Positions 51,799-61,417 of a DNA stretch of 64,000 nt are shown here, in pieces. The notes under the pieces are model-generated. The model saw only the letters and a list, made by a program, of their open reading frames with translations, was not told the origin of the DNA and ran no database searches. The translations under genes and the position numbers were made by a program. Source of the DNA: Neorhizobium lilium (GTDB taxonomy: Bacteria > Pseudomonadota > Alphaproteobacteria > Rhizobiales > Rhizobiaceae); the NCBI RefSeq assembly GCF_004053875.1, contig NZ_SBIP01000007.1, positions 1-64,000 on the forward strand, read 5' to 3'. Position 1 is the stretch's first letter; each line of letters opens with the position of its first letter.

Positions 51799-53434
51799 TC
51801 TTTCTTCCGGCCTTCTCTCCGTCCGCAATCTTAAGATCGAGGCCACCAGCTATCCGCCCGGCGAAGCGCCGAAGCGCATCACCATCGTCGATGGCGTTTC
51901 CTTCGATCTCGAAAAGGGCAAGGTCCTCGGGCTGATCGGCGAATCCGGCGCCGGCAAGTCCACCATCGGCCTTTCAGCTCTCGCCTACGGTCGCGGCGGC
52001 GCCGAGATTACCGGCGGCGAGGTGAACCTCAACGGCACCAACATCCTTTCCCTCGACAGGGGCGGCATCCGCAAGGTCCGCGGTGCCCGCGTCTGCTATG
52101 TGGCTCAATCGGCGGCCGCCGCATTCAACCCGGCCCACAAGCTGGGCGACCAGGTGATCGAGGCTTCGGTCAAGCACGGCCTGATGACCAAGGACGAGGC
52201 CCGCAAGCGGGCGCTCTATCTGTTCGGCGTATTGGGCCTGCCGAACCCCGAAACGTTCGGCAACCGCTTCCCGCACCAAGTCTCCGGCGGTCAGCTGCAA
52301 CGTGCAATGACAGCCATGGCGCTGTGTTCCAATCCGGAACTCATCGTCTTCGATGAGCCGACGACCGCGCTGGACGTGACCACGCAGATCGACGTGCTGG
52401 CCGCCATCAAGCATGCGATCGAGGCGACGCATACGGCGGCGCTCTATATCACGCACGATCTGGCTGTCGTCGCGCAAATCTCCGATGACATCATGGTGCT
52501 GCGCTACGGCAAGACAATCGAATACGGCCCGGTCCAGCAGATCATCGAGGCCCCGACGCAGGAATACACGCGGGCGCTCGTCAATGTGCGCCAGGCGATC
52601 CGCGAGGAAGCACCTGATCAGAGCCAGGCGCTGCTGAAGGTCGAGAATGTCAGCGCGCAATATTCGAACGGCTTCAAGGTGCTGCATGACGTTTCCCTGC
52701 ACCTGTGCAAGGGGCAGACACTGGCCATCGTCGGCGAATCCGGCTCGGGTAAATCCACGCTCGCCCGCGTCATCACCGGTCTTCTGCCACCGAGCGATGG
52801 AAGGATCACCTTCGAGGGGAAGCCGCTGACACCGGCGCTGAAGAACCGCAGCCGCGACGAGTTGCGCCGCATCCAGCTGATCTACCAGATGGCGGACACG
52901 GCCATGAACCCGCGCCAGACGGTGCGCGACATCATCGGCCGCCCACTGACCTTCTATGACGGGCTACGTGGAGCGGCGAAGACTGCCCGCGTCAAGGAAC
53001 TTCTCGAGCAGATCGAGATGGGTACGGGCTTCGTCAATCGTTACCCGGCCGAGCTTTCCGGCGGTCAGAAGCAGCGTGTTGCGATTGCCCGGGCGCTGGC
53101 TGCCCGGCCCGAGCTGATCCTCTGCGACGAACCGACCTCTGCGCTTGACCCGCTGGTGGCGGAGGGCATCCTCAAGCTGCTGGCACGGCTGCAGGAAGAG
53201 CAGCAGCTCTCCTATGTCTTCATCACCCACGACATTGCCATTGTCCGCGCTATCGCCGATTCGGTCGCCGTCATGCACCGTGGGCGGCTCGTCCGCTTCG
53301 GTCCGAAATCGCAGGCGCTATCTCCCCCCTTTGACGACTACACGGATCTGCTGCTCAAATCGGTTCCGGAAATGAAGCTGGGCTGGCTGGAGCAGGTCCT
53401 CACCACCCGCCGCATGGAAAGTGCGGGAAACTGA
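51791..53434 (+). CDS. fused double ATPase of a peptide-type ABC importer (DppD-DppF)
   Basis: 547 residues with two complete ABC domains in one chain. First: Walker A GESGAGKST, signature VSGGQLQRAM, Walker B LIVFDEPTTALD. Second: Walker A GESGSGKST, signature LSGGQKQRVAIARAL, Walker B LILCDEPTSALD. Fusion of what are usually two proteins is common in alphaproteobacteria. Powers the two permeases encoded just upstream. Confidence 0.95.
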   Translation: MPDLSSGLLSVRNLKIEATSYPPGEAPKRITIVDGVSFDLEKGKVLGLIGESGAGKSTIGLSALAYGRGGAEITGGEVNLNGTNILSLDRGGIRKVRGARVCYVAQSAAAAFNPAHKLGDQVIEASVKHGLMTKDEARKRALYLFGVLGLPNPETFGNRFPHQVSGGQLQRAMTAMALCSNPELIVFDEPTTALDVTTQIDVLAAIKHAIEATHTAALYITHDLAVVAQISDDIMVLRYGKTIEYGPVQQIIEAPTQEYTRALVNVRQAIREEAPDQSQALLKVENVSAQYSNGFKVLHDVSLHLCKGQTLAIVGESGSGKSTLARVITGLLPPSDGRITFEGKPLTPALKNRSRDELRRIQLIYQMADTAMNPRQTVRDIIGRPLTFYDGLRGAAKTARVKELLEQIEMGTGFVNRYPAELSGGQKQRVAIARALAARPELILCDEPTSALDPLVAEGILKLLARLQEEQQLSYVFITHDIAIVRAIADSVAVMHRGRLVRFGPKSQALSPPFDDYTDLLLKSVPEMKLGWLEQVLTTRRMESAGN

Positions 53435-53459
53435 AATCCATACCGAGAGTGCATCTGAA

Positions 53460-55460
53460 ATGACCGACCGCGCCTTCACCGTCATCGATAACCAGTGGAT
53501 CAGGCTGAAGGACGGCACCCGGCTTGCCGCCCGCATCTGGATGCCGGACGATGCGCAGACTGATCCGGTCCCGGCCGTGTTCGAGTTCCTGCCCTATCGC
53601 AAGCGCGACGGGACGAGCCCCCGTGACGAATCCACCTATCCCGCCTTTGCTGCGGCGGGCATTGCCGGCGTCCGCGTCGACATTCGCGGCTCGGGCGAAT
53701 CGGACGGCGTGATCGACGGTGAATACACGGAACTCGAGCTCGCCAATGCCTACGAGTTGATCGCCTGGATTGCCGAGCAGCCCTGGTCGAACGGCAAGGT
53801 CGGCATGATGGGCATTTCCTGGGGCGGGTTCAATTCGCTGCAGGTGGCGGCCCTCCGCCCGCCGTCACTGAAGGCGGTGATCTCTATCGCCTCGACCACC
53901 GACCGCTATAATGACGACATCCACTACAAGAACGGCTGCCACCTGTCGGCCCAACTCTCCTGGGCGGCAACCATGCTCGCCTACCAGTCTCGGGCGCCGT
54001 ATCCCGAAATCGTTGGCGAGCGCTGGATTGACATGTGGATGGAGCGGCTCGAAGCCGAACCGTTCTTCATGGAGGAATGGCTATCACACCAGCGCCGCGA
54101 CGATTTCTGGAAGCACGGTTCCATCTGTGAGGACTATTCGGCGATCGAGATTCCGGCGCTTGTCATCGCCGGCTGGGCTGACGGCTACCGCAATACACCG
54201 CTGCTGACCGCCGAAGGCTTGGGCGACAAGGCAAAGGCTCTGATCGGCCCATGGGTGCACAAGTACCCGCATTTTGCCTGGCCAAAACCGCGCGCCGATT
54301 TCCTGGGCGAGGCGATCGCCTTCTGGAACCGTTGGCTGCGCGACGAGCAAAACGGCATCGATAACCTGCCTCAGGTGCGAGCCTACATCCTGGATGGACC
54401 GAAGCCAGCTCTGCGTCGCGACACCGATCCCGGTTTCTGGGTCTCCAAGACCCGCTGGAGCCCGCCGCAAAGCGAAAGCTTCTACGTCGATCAGTTCGGC
54501 GCGCTTCTGGTCGGCATGCCGACCCCCTATGCGCCGCCGCACGAAATCTATCTCAAATCGCCGCTCGATACCGGCACAGCCGCAGGCGAATGGTTCACGC
54601 TGAAGCCGGATGCGGAGCTGGCGGGCGACCAGCGCGGGGACGATGGCGGCTCTCTCGTCTTCCAGACCCCTCCGCTGACCGAACCCAAGACCTACCTCGG
54701 ACGCCCTGAGCTGACGCTGACCCTGCGGGCGGATGCCGAACTCGCCAATCTGTGCGCCCGCATCGTCGATATCCATCCGGACGGCTCGGCAACGCGGGTT
54801 TCCTTCGGCGTGATCAATCTTGCCCATCGCGATGGCAATGCCGATCCGCAACCGCTCGTGCCGGGAGAAACCGTGTCCATCCGCCTGGAGCTCGACGCCT
54901 GCGGCTATCGCTTCGGCGAAGGCCACCGCCTGCGCCTGTCCTTATCGACCGCCTATTGGCCTATGGTCCTGCCGCCGCCGGTCGATCCGGGCGTCACCAT
55001 CGACATTTCCTCGCTGGGACTTGCCCTGCCGCTACTCGGCGAACACGAACGCTTCGAGATGAAGCAGCCCGACAATCCTGATCCTCTGCCGAAATATAAC
55101 GAGCTGGCGCCATCGGAGACCCGCCGCAGCGTGACCCGCGATCTCGCCGCCAACACAACAAGCTATATTGTCGTCGAAGACACAGGGCTTTCCGAGCATC
55201 CGGGTACGGGTCTTGCAACCCGGCAGCGACGTGAGGAAACCTGGACGATCAAGCCGGATGATCCGCTCTCCATGACCGGAACCAGCATTTGGACCTGCGA
55301 CATGCAGCGTGGCGACTGGTTTGTACGGACGATTTCGACTGCCAACATCGCCTGCACCGCAACGGACTGGCTGATCAGCGCCAACGTGACAGCCTATGAC
55401 GGAGAACGGCAGATCTTCGAGAAGAGTTTCGACAAGGCGATCGCTCGCGATCTGATGTGA
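53460..55460 (+). CDS. CocE/NonD family hydrolase (X-Pro dipeptidyl-peptidase-like)
   Basis: 666 residues from ATG 53460; GTG 53421 overlapping the ATPase gene is an alternative. Alpha/beta-hydrolase with nucleophile in GISWGGFNS, the catalytic Asp region AGWADGYR and His in WVHKYPH, followed by the jelly-roll X-Pro dipeptidyl-peptidase C-terminal domain (YLGRPELTLTLRADAELANL). Members hydrolyse esters or peptides such as cocaine or beta-lactam precursors. No signal peptide, so it probably acts in the cytoplasm on what the adjacent importer brings in. Substrate unknown. Confidence 0.9.
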   Translation: MTDRAFTVIDNQWIRLKDGTRLAARIWMPDDAQTDPVPAVFEFLPYRKRDGTSPRDESTYPAFAAAGIAGVRVDIRGSGESDGVIDGEYTELELANAYELIAWIAEQPWSNGKVGMMGISWGGFNSLQVAALRPPSLKAVISIASTTDRYNDDIHYKNGCHLSAQLSWAATMLAYQSRAPYPEIVGERWIDMWMERLEAEPFFMEEWLSHQRRDDFWKHGSICEDYSAIEIPALVIAGWADGYRNTPLLTAEGLGDKAKALIGPWVHKYPHFAWPKPRADFLGEAIAFWNRWLRDEQNGIDNLPQVRAYILDGPKPALRRDTDPGFWVSKTRWSPPQSESFYVDQFGALLVGMPTPYAPPHEIYLKSPLDTGTAAGEWFTLKPDAELAGDQRGDDGGSLVFQTPPLTEPKTYLGRPELTLTLRADAELANLCARIVDIHPDGSATRVSFGVINLAHRDGNADPQPLVPGETVSIRLELDACGYRFGEGHRLRLSLSTAYWPMVLPPPVDPGVTIDISSLGLALPLLGEHERFEMKQPDNPDPLPKYNELAPSETRRSVTRDLAANTTSYIVVEDTGLSEHPGTGLATRQRREETWTIKPDDPLSMTGTSIWTCDMQRGDWFVRTISTANIACTATDWLISANVTAYDGERQIFEKSFDKAIARDLM

Positions 55461-55537
55461 GAAGCGGCCCGCCACGCCGATGTGAATTGACGCTAACGTC
55501 TTGCGGGACGACAGTCATGGCAATGGAGGAACTTGCC

Positions 55538-56233
55538 ATGACGATATCGAAGCGGTTGGGACTGTGCTTTGCCTTGGGCGGAGTGCTTTTATCTGCGCCA
55601 CTGGCGCTGGCGGCGGAGCGGGCGGTCCGCATCCCCGCGCCGGCAGTCGATGAAGCAGCGCATACCGGCCCCGAAACTGCCGTTTTTGCCGGCGGTTGCT
55701 TCTGGGGCGTTCAGGGCGTCTTTCAGCACGTCAGGGGCGTGACCAGCGCCGTCTCCGGCTATGCCGGTGGAGCAAAGGAGACCGCAAGCTACGAAACGGT
55801 GAGCTCCGGCAAGACCGGACATGCCGAGTCGGTGAAGGTTACCTTCGATCCGAAGGAAGTGACCTACGGCCGCCTTTTGCAGATCTTCTTCTCTGTGGCC
55901 CATAATCCGACCCAGCTGAACTATCAGGGTCCCGACCGCGGAACGCAGTATCGCTCGGCCATCTTCGTTGCCAGCGACGAACAGAAAAAGGTGGCAGACG
56001 CCTATCTGGCTCAGCTCGACGGCACGAAGACTTTTCCAGAACCGATCGTGACGAAGATTTCGGCATTGCACGGCTTTTACCCGGCCGAGGCCTATCATCA
56101 GGATTTCCTGACACTCAACCCGGACTATCCTTATATCGTCTATAACGACATGCCGAAGATCGACAGTCTCAAGGCGATCTTCCCATCCGATTTCAAGGCA
56201 CAGCCTGTGCTGGTCTCCAAGGCCAAGACTTAG
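55538..56233 (+). CDS. msrA: exported peptide-methionine (S)-S-oxide reductase
   Basis: Repairs oxidised methionine. 231 residues from ATG 55538, which has GGAGG at 7 bases; the first 27 residues (LGLCFALGGVLLSAPLALA core) are a signal peptide, so the enzyme is periplasmic. Catalytic Cys is in FAGGCFWGVQ; GYAGG, HAESV and AYHQDF are conserved. No msrB is adjacent. The last 4 bases overlap the convergent esterase gene. Confidence 0.95.
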   Translation: MTISKRLGLCFALGGVLLSAPLALAAERAVRIPAPAVDEAAHTGPETAVFAGGCFWGVQGVFQHVRGVTSAVSGYAGGAKETASYETVSSGKTGHAESVKVTFDPKEVTYGRLLQIFFSVAHNPTQLNYQGPDRGTQYRSAIFVASDEQKKVADAYLAQLDGTKTFPEPIVTKISALHGFYPAEAYHQDFLTLNPDYPYIVYNDMPKIDSLKAIFPSDFKAQPVLVSKAKT

Positions 56234-57150
56234 GCTTTTCTGGCGAAGCTACGGACGGCGTCGCAGAGGACGGCAAATGCTTCCCTCGCGCCGTCGCTCA
56301 TGTGCCGGGCGCGCAGCCAGGCATGCACCATTTGCGGCTCTTCGCGCAGGCTAACTTCGACACCCGCCTGCCTCAACCGCTGCGCATAGAGATGACCGTC
56401 GTCGCGCAAGGGGTCGAAATGCGCGACAGTGATGTATGCGGGTGGCAGTCCATCGAGCGTAGCTGCCATGAGCGGATGCGCAATCAGCTCGTCCGCCGGC
56501 GCCTTGAGGATGTCGCGGTAATAGGCAACATCGGCCGTCGAAAGCCCCGGCGCATGCGCCATTTCCTGGTAGGACCCGGTTCGCAGATCGCCGCCGAGCG
56601 GGGGATAGATGAGGACCTGACCCACCACGCCTTCAAGTCCCTCCTCCCGCGCCCGCAGAGCAAGCCCGGCCGCCAGGTTGCCACCGGCACTGTCGCCGAC
56701 CAGCACGACCTTGCTTCCATCGGCCAGCAGCTGCTTGAGGACGGCAAAGCAGTCATTCGTCTGGGCCGGCCAGACATGCTCCGGCGCGAGCGGGTAATCG
56801 ACCGCAACAAGCCGAGCACCGGCGTAAGCGGCGATTTCCGCGCAGATCGCATGGTGGCTATCGAGAGACCCGACGACGAAACCGCCGCCGTGGAGGTAAA
56901 GGAGGACGGTGTCCGTCTCCACCTGGGCGGGGAGGTAGCGGCGGACCGGCACGACCAGCATCTCGTCCTGGAACGTCATACCCTCCGGTAGCGGCTGGTC
57001 GAAGCGGGCACACAACGCATCATACCAGGCACGTTGCTGTCCGATAGACGCATCGACGGCATCGGGTGGATAGAAACTATCGCAAATCCTCAGAAATTCG
57101 AGGATACCTGCTTCCTGAGGAAACGGCCTTGTCGCAGCTTTTTCGGTCAT
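56230..57150 (-). CDS. alpha/beta hydrolase, hormone-sensitive-lipase-type esterase
   Basis: 306 residues. Oxyanion-hole motif LHGGGFVVGS, nucleophile in VGDSAGGNLAAG, catalytic Asp in HFDPLRDDG, and His in MVHAWL: a complete HSL/acetyl-hydrolase family set. Probably cytoplasmic, substrate unknown. No operon partner. Confidence 0.92.
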   Translation of the reverse strand: MTEKAATRPFPQEAGILEFLRICDSFYPPDAVDASIGQQRAWYDALCARFDQPLPEGMTFQDEMLVVPVRRYLPAQVETDTVLLYLHGGGFVVGSLDSHHAICAEIAAYAGARLVAVDYPLAPEHVWPAQTNDCFAVLKQLLADGSKVVLVGDSAGGNLAAGLALRAREEGLEGVVGQVLIYPPLGGDLRTGSYQEMAHAPGLSTADVAYYRDILKAPADELIAHPLMAATLDGLPPAYITVAHFDPLRDDGHLYAQRLRQAGVEVSLREEPQMVHAWLRARHMSDGAREAFAVLCDAVRSFARKA

Positions 57151-57422
57151 ACCGGCTTCCGCATGGAATCGATTTCATTCAGCCTAAGATGGGAAACTGA
57201 TGCATGCAACGGTCTGCGCCGACGCGACCTCGGTCGAAAACCCATCCCGCAGCGCAGGTGGACTTGGCAAACGGGCGTGAGTGTGAACGCTATGGCGCAG
57301 TCGCCCGACGCATCCTGCCTTCAACGATCTTTGAATCGAAAGGTGGGAAATTTTTCTTGACACAGCGGGTCTCCTTTCTCAAAAAGAAGATACTAACGCT
57401 CACCTTTCCAGGTTGATCGAAA

Positions 57423-57734
57423 ATGCTGGTCTGTAGCTGCAATTACATCACCGACAAGGACATCCGCAACACGATCATCGAGCTTCTCGATGAGGACTGT
57501 TGGCAGTTGATCGTTCCGTCCAAAGTCTATCATGCCATGGCGAAACGTGGGCGCTGCTGCGGTTGCTTTCCTAATGTGGTCGAATTGATTATTCGCACCA
57601 CGGAAGAGTATCATGCTCACCGGCACTCGACGGAAGCCGAGCTTGTCGTTTATATGTCCCGCCTGAAGCAATTCCATGAAGAAAACAGGAGAGTGGACAT
57701 TGAAAGGCGACTTAAGGGTCATCGAGCGGCTTAA
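57423..57734 (+). CDS. bfd: bacterioferritin-associated ferredoxin
   Basis: [2Fe-2S] protein that reduces ferric iron in bacterioferritin and releases it. 103 residues; cluster ligands Cys4, Cys6, Cys45 and Cys48 (VCSCN and CCGC). The C-terminal 35-40 residues extend past the usual Bfd domain. Its end overlaps bfr by 35 bases. The 272-base upstream gap holds a TTGACA near 57357, but I cannot place an iron-responsive operator with confidence. Confidence 0.92.
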   Translation: MLVCSCNYITDKDIRNTIIELLDEDCWQLIVPSKVYHAMAKRGRCCGCFPNVVELIIRTTEEYHAHRHSTEAELVVYMSRLKQFHEENRRVDIERRLKGHRAA

Positions 57735-58185
57735 CGAGGCTTTGTTTCTCGAGCTTGGCGCGGTCAATCAATATTGGCTGCATTATCGGCTGCTTTCCGA
57801 CTGGGGCTATGCCAAGTTGGCCAAGAAGGAACGCGCCGAATCCATCGAAGAGATGCAGCACGCCGACCGGCTGATCGATCGCATCATCTTCCTTGAGGGC
57901 CACCCCAACCTCCAGACGCTTGCGCCGCTTCGAATCGGCCAGACCGTGAAGGAAGTGCTGGAAGCCGATCTCGCCGGTGAATACGACGCCCGCACGGCCT
58001 ATAAGGCCTCCCGTGACGTCTGTCATGACGCCGGCGACTATGTCTCGATGAAGCTGTTCGAGCAGTTGCTGGCAGACGAGGAAGGCCATATCGACTTCCT
58101 GGAAACCCAGCTCGAGTTGCTGGGCAAAATCGGCGAGGAGCGCTACGGCCTTCTCAATGCCGAGTCCGCCGACGCCGCTGAATAA
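57700..58185 (+). CDS. bfr: bacterioferritin
   Basis: Iron-storage 24-mer, 161 residues from TTG 57700, chosen because AGGAGAG lies 7 bases upstream and homologues begin KGD-x-VIE-x-LNEAL. Ferroxidase ligands: Glu18 region (EALFLELGAVNQYWLH), Glu51 and His54 in EEMQHADRLIDRI (the Met ligates haem), Glu94 in LAGEYDARTAY and the late ADEEGHIDFLETQ. Coupled to bfd. A terminator follows. Confidence 0.96.
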   Translation: MKGDLRVIERLNEALFLELGAVNQYWLHYRLLSDWGYAKLAKKERAESIEEMQHADRLIDRIIFLEGHPNLQTLAPLRIGQTVKEVLEADLAGEYDARTAYKASRDVCHDAGDYVSMKLFEQLLADEEGHIDFLETQLELLGKIGEERYGLLNAESADAAE

Positions 58186-58194
58186 CTTTCAGCC

Positions 58195-58227
58195 AAAGCC
58201 CGGAGCGACCGTTCCGGGCTTTGCTTT
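58195..58227. terminator. Rho-independent terminator between bfr and rppH
   Basis: Stem AAAGCCCGGA/TCCGGGCTTT with an 8-base loop then GCTTT, ten bases after the bfr stop. Symmetric enough to act for rppH on the other strand as well. Confidence 0.8.
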
Positions 58228-58250
58228 GAAAGCTGATGGCGCGGCTGTGG

Positions 58251-58787
58251 TCAGGCCGCAGCTTGTGCGAGATGCGCAAACTCGGCTACGACCTGATCAT
58301 ACACTGCGCGTTTGAACGGTACGATCCGTTGCGGCAGTTCGGCCATCGGCTTCCATTCCCAGACATCGAATTCCGCCTGGTGTCCTCCCGGCGGCGGGTT
58401 GATGGCGATTTCGCTTTCATCCCCTTCGAAGCGGAAGGCGAACCAGCGCTGGGTCTGGCCCCTATATTTTCCTTTTAACCCGATTCCAATCAGATGCGGC
58501 GGCAGATCGTAGTTGATCCAGTCGCGCGACTGCGCCAGCAATGTCACCGAGCGCATGCCGGTCTCTTCATAGAGTTCTCGGTAGGCGGCCGGCAGAGCAT
58601 CTTCGCCCTTGTCGATGCCGCCCTGCGGCATCTGCCAGAGCTGGGGCGAGCCGTCATACTCGCTGTTCCCTTCGGCGATGCGGCGCCCCGCCCAGACCAA
58701 TCCTTGGCTGTTCAGCACCATGATGCCGACGCATGGCCGGTAGGGCAGATCTTCCGCCTTGAGCGGCTTGTCGTTCTTCTTGCTCAC
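58251..58787 (-). CDS. rppH: RNA 5'-pyrophosphohydrolase
   Basis: Nudix enzyme that converts 5'-triphosphate RNA ends to monophosphate, triggering decay. 178 residues from GTG 58787, which has GGAGA upstream and overlaps the preceding stop (GTGA). Nudix box at about 56-78: GGIDKGEDALPAAYRELYEE. WAGRRIAEG and QGGIDKGE are RppH-type. Last gene of the envelope operon. Confidence 0.95.
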   Translation of the reverse strand: MSKKNDKPLKAEDLPYRPCVGIMVLNSQGLVWAGRRIAEGNSEYDGSPQLWQMPQGGIDKGEDALPAAYRELYEETGMRSVTLLAQSRDWINYDLPPHLIGIGLKGKYRGQTQRWFAFRFEGDESEIAINPPPGGHQAEFDVWEWKPMAELPQRIVPFKRAVYDQVVAEFAHLAQAAA

Positions 58788-60007
58788 CTGAGATCTCCAT
58801 TTTGGGCTGGAACGCTTTCCCGGGCGAGTGCGGAAACCCCGACGATCTCGATCCCTCTCTGGCTCGCTTCCTCGCTCCACTGCCTGATGGCCGTAATGCT
58901 CTCGTCAAAAGCCGACGCCACTCCGATTGCAACCCCCTTGCGATTCGCGATTCGCTCGAGCTCGTCCATCTTTTTCAGGATGGCATCCGCCTGCAACTGG
59001 CCGTCCAGGGTCAAATCCGCGAAGGCATGCGGCAGGTTCAGAGCCTTGGATATGGTTTCGGTTTTCGACTGGGCCGCGGTGCCGTCATCCAGGAAAAGCA
59101 GCCCACGCCGGCTCACGTCACGCAGTACCGGCTCCAGCGCCTTGATGTCGGACAGATAGCGGCCACCCTGATAGTTCATGATGCCCGTATAGTTGGTGAT
59201 CTGTCCCATGGCTTCATGGAGACGGACCAAATTGTCTTTGGTCGAGGCTTTAGTCAGCAGCGTCCCAGAACCCGCGTCATTTTCTTGCAGATCGTAAGGC
59301 TCGAACGGAACCTGCAGCAGAATTTCATGCCCGTTTCGGCGCGCTTCCTGCATCCAGCGTTGCAGGCTGTTGCCACTCGAAGCGAAGGCCAAAGTCACGG
59401 ATGGGGGCAATTGCCGGATTGCGTTTTGCGTGCCCGTCTGGCTAAGCCCCAGGCCGCCGACAACGATCGCGATTCGGGTGCCACGTGCGCCGGACCATGG
59501 GCGCCCATACTGGTCCATCGGACGCGTTCCGTCTGCGCCGAGAATCGGCAGCCGCCCTTGTGGTGTATCCTCCAGCAAAGCCTCGTTGGGCTGAGCGGCC
59601 AGTCGAGGATCCTGGCCGATGCGTTGCGCATCGATCAGGACCGGCCCGCCAGCATCGCGCTGGCGCGGCGTATATTTGGTGACGACGGAGCCGTCGTCGG
59701 TAAGGGTGCGCTCCACATGTGCTCCCGAATTGGGATTGGAGCGTGCCATGCCCGCGTCGGGAGTATTGGACGTCGCTGCTGATTGGGAAATCGATGGCGG
59801 AGGCTGATCTCCAGCCAGGGATGGGGCGGGCAGGGGAATTGCCGCCGCCTGCTGCAGCGCCTTGTCGGGCCGCATCGCATAGATCGAAAGTCCGGAGACG
59901 ACTAAGACGCCTAAGATCCCGATCAGGAAGGATGGGCGCCAGAGTCTTGGGCGTCTTCGCGCCGCCGGCCGGTCTCGTCCGAGAGGTGCGCGGAGATCGG
60001 TGCCCAA
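58784..60007 (-). CDS. divergent polysaccharide deacetylase family protein (YibQ-like)
   Basis: 407 residues. One N-terminal membrane anchor (LIGILGVLVVSGLSIYAM, about 28-45), a Pro/Ala-rich linker and a periplasmic NodB-like barrel (RIAIVVGGLGLSQTG, LQVPFEPYD, LLFLDDGTAAQSKT). Members lack a characterised activity; they lie next to envC and ctpA in many alphaproteobacteria and are presumed to act on peptidoglycan or capsule. Coupled to rppH. Confidence 0.88.
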   Translation of the reverse strand: MGTDLRAPLGRDRPAARRRPRLWRPSFLIGILGVLVVSGLSIYAMRPDKALQQAAAIPLPAPSLAGDQPPPSISQSAATSNTPDAGMARSNPNSGAHVERTLTDDGSVVTKYTPRQRDAGGPVLIDAQRIGQDPRLAAQPNEALLEDTPQGRLPILGADGTRPMDQYGRPWSGARGTRIAIVVGGLGLSQTGTQNAIRQLPPSVTLAFASSGNSLQRWMQEARRNGHEILLQVPFEPYDLQENDAGSGTLLTKASTKDNLVRLHEAMGQITNYTGIMNYQGGRYLSDIKALEPVLRDVSRRGLLFLDDGTAAQSKTETISKALNLPHAFADLTLDGQLQADAILKKMDELERIANRKGVAIGVASAFDESITAIRQWSEEASQRGIEIVGVSALARESVPAQNGDLR

Positions 60008-60082
60008 GATATACCCGGTTCAAATATTCAGGAGGGAGTTTGGTATCGGAGGCGATGTCTGCCGCCTCCGATACGCGATCGA

Positions 60083-61417
60083 TCAGTTCTTCTTGACGGC
60101 CGCTGCGGCCTTGTCGGGGCTGGGCGGGAAGGACGGGTCCGTCTTGGCGCCATGGAAGAGGTCCAGCGCGTAGTTGAGCTGAAGGTCGTCTTTGGCTTCC
60201 GGCGGCACATAGGCCGTTGAGCCCGAACCTTCGTCCGTTTCCGCAGCGCCCTGGATATGGCCCTTCAGGCTGGATTCGCCCTCTGCCTTCACCTTGCCCT
60301 GAAGCTCCGGCGGCAGTGGCTGTTCGACCTTGATGTCCGGGTTGATGCCCGTGCCCTGGATCGACTTGCCCGACGGCGTGTAGTACAGCGCGGTCGTCAG
60401 ACGCAGCGCACCTGCGTCGCCCAGCGGGATAATCGTCTGCACGGAACCCTTGCCGAAGGAGCGCGTACCGACCACGGTTGCCCTCTTCAGATCCTGCAAT
60501 GCGCCGGCAACGATTTCGGAGGCCGAAGCCGAGCCGCCGTTCACGAGCACGATCACCGGCTTGCCATCGGTCAGATCGCCGGGGCCTGCATTGAAGCGTC
60601 GCGTTTCTTCCGGGTTGCGGCCGCGGGTCGATACGACCTCGCCACGTTCCAGGAAGGCATCGGATACGTTGATTGCCTGATCCAGAAGACCGCCAGGGTT
60701 CAGGCGCAGGTCGAGAACATAGCCCTTGAGCTTGTCGGCCGGTACATCGGCCTTGATCTTCTTGATGGCCTTTTCCAGGTCGTCGTAGGTCTTCTCGGTA
60801 AACGAGATGACGCGCACGTAACCGACATCACCCGCTTCGACGCGTGACTTCACGGCCCGAACGGCGATGATATCACGCACGACCGTGATTTCGATCGGCT
60901 TGTCGGCGCCCTGGCGAATCACTGTCAGCTTAATAGGCGTGTTGACCGGCCCGCGCATCTTCTCGACGGCGTCCTCAAGCTTGAGGCCGCGCACGGCCTG
61001 GCCATCGATTTCCGAGATGAAGTCACCGGCAAGAACGCCAGCCTTGGCTGCGGGTGTATCGTCGATCGGCGTGATGACCTTGACCAGCTCGTTTTCCATG
61101 GTCACTTCGATACCGAGACCGCCGAATTCGCCACGCGTCTGCGTGCGCATGTCTTCGGCATCCTTGGCATTCATGAAGCTGGAATGGGGATCCAGCGAGG
61201 TCAGCATGCCGTTGATGGCATTCTCGACCAGCTTCTCTTCGTCCGGCGGCGTCACGTACTGGGCGCGAACCCGCTCGAATACATCGCCGAAGATCGACAG
61301 CTCCTTGTAGGTCGATGCCCCTGCTGCCTGGGCGGGTACGCCGGCAGAATAAATCACGCTCATCGCCGTGGCGCCCATGAGTGCACCCACGATGACGAGA
61401 GAAGCCCTACGAATCAT
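60083..61417 (-). CDS. ctpA: carboxy-terminal processing protease CtpA (S41)
   Basis: 444 residues from ATG 61417 (AAGGGC ribosome site). Signal anchor RRASLVIVGALMGATAMSVIY; PDZ domain about 95-180 (GEFGGLGIEVTMENE); catalytic Ser298 in NGGSASASEI with Lys323 in GTRSFGKGS. The C-terminus is a Pro-rich tail. Cleaves periplasmic proteins, often peptidoglycan hydrolases, from the C-terminus. Overlaps the envC-like gene by 11 bases and probably acts with it in cell-wall turnover. Confidence 0.96.
   Translation of the reverse strand: MIRRASLVIVGALMGATAMSVIYSAGVPAQAAGASTYKELSIFGDVFERVRAQYVTPPDEEKLVENAINGMLTSLDPHSSFMNAKDAEDMRTQTRGEFGGLGIEVTMENELVKVITPIDDTPAAKAGVLAGDFISEIDGQAVRGLKLEDAVEKMRGPVNTPIKLTVIRQGADKPIEITVVRDIIAVRAVKSRVEAGDVGYVRVISFTEKTYDDLEKAIKKIKADVPADKLKGYVLDLRLNPGGLLDQAINVSDAFLERGEVVSTRGRNPEETRRFNAGPGDLTDGKPVIVLVNGGSASASEIVAGALQDLKRATVVGTRSFGKGSVQTIIPLGDAGALRLTTALYYTPSGKSIQGTGINPDIKVEQPLPPELQGKVKAEGESSLKGHIQGAAETDEGSGSTAYVPPEAKDDLQLNYALDLFHGAKTDPSFPPSPDKAAAAVKKN

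Noticed and set aside
57150..57422. Irr/ICE or Fur box upstream of bfd-bfr
   Set aside because: Iron control would be expected, but no segment matches the known palindromes well enough.
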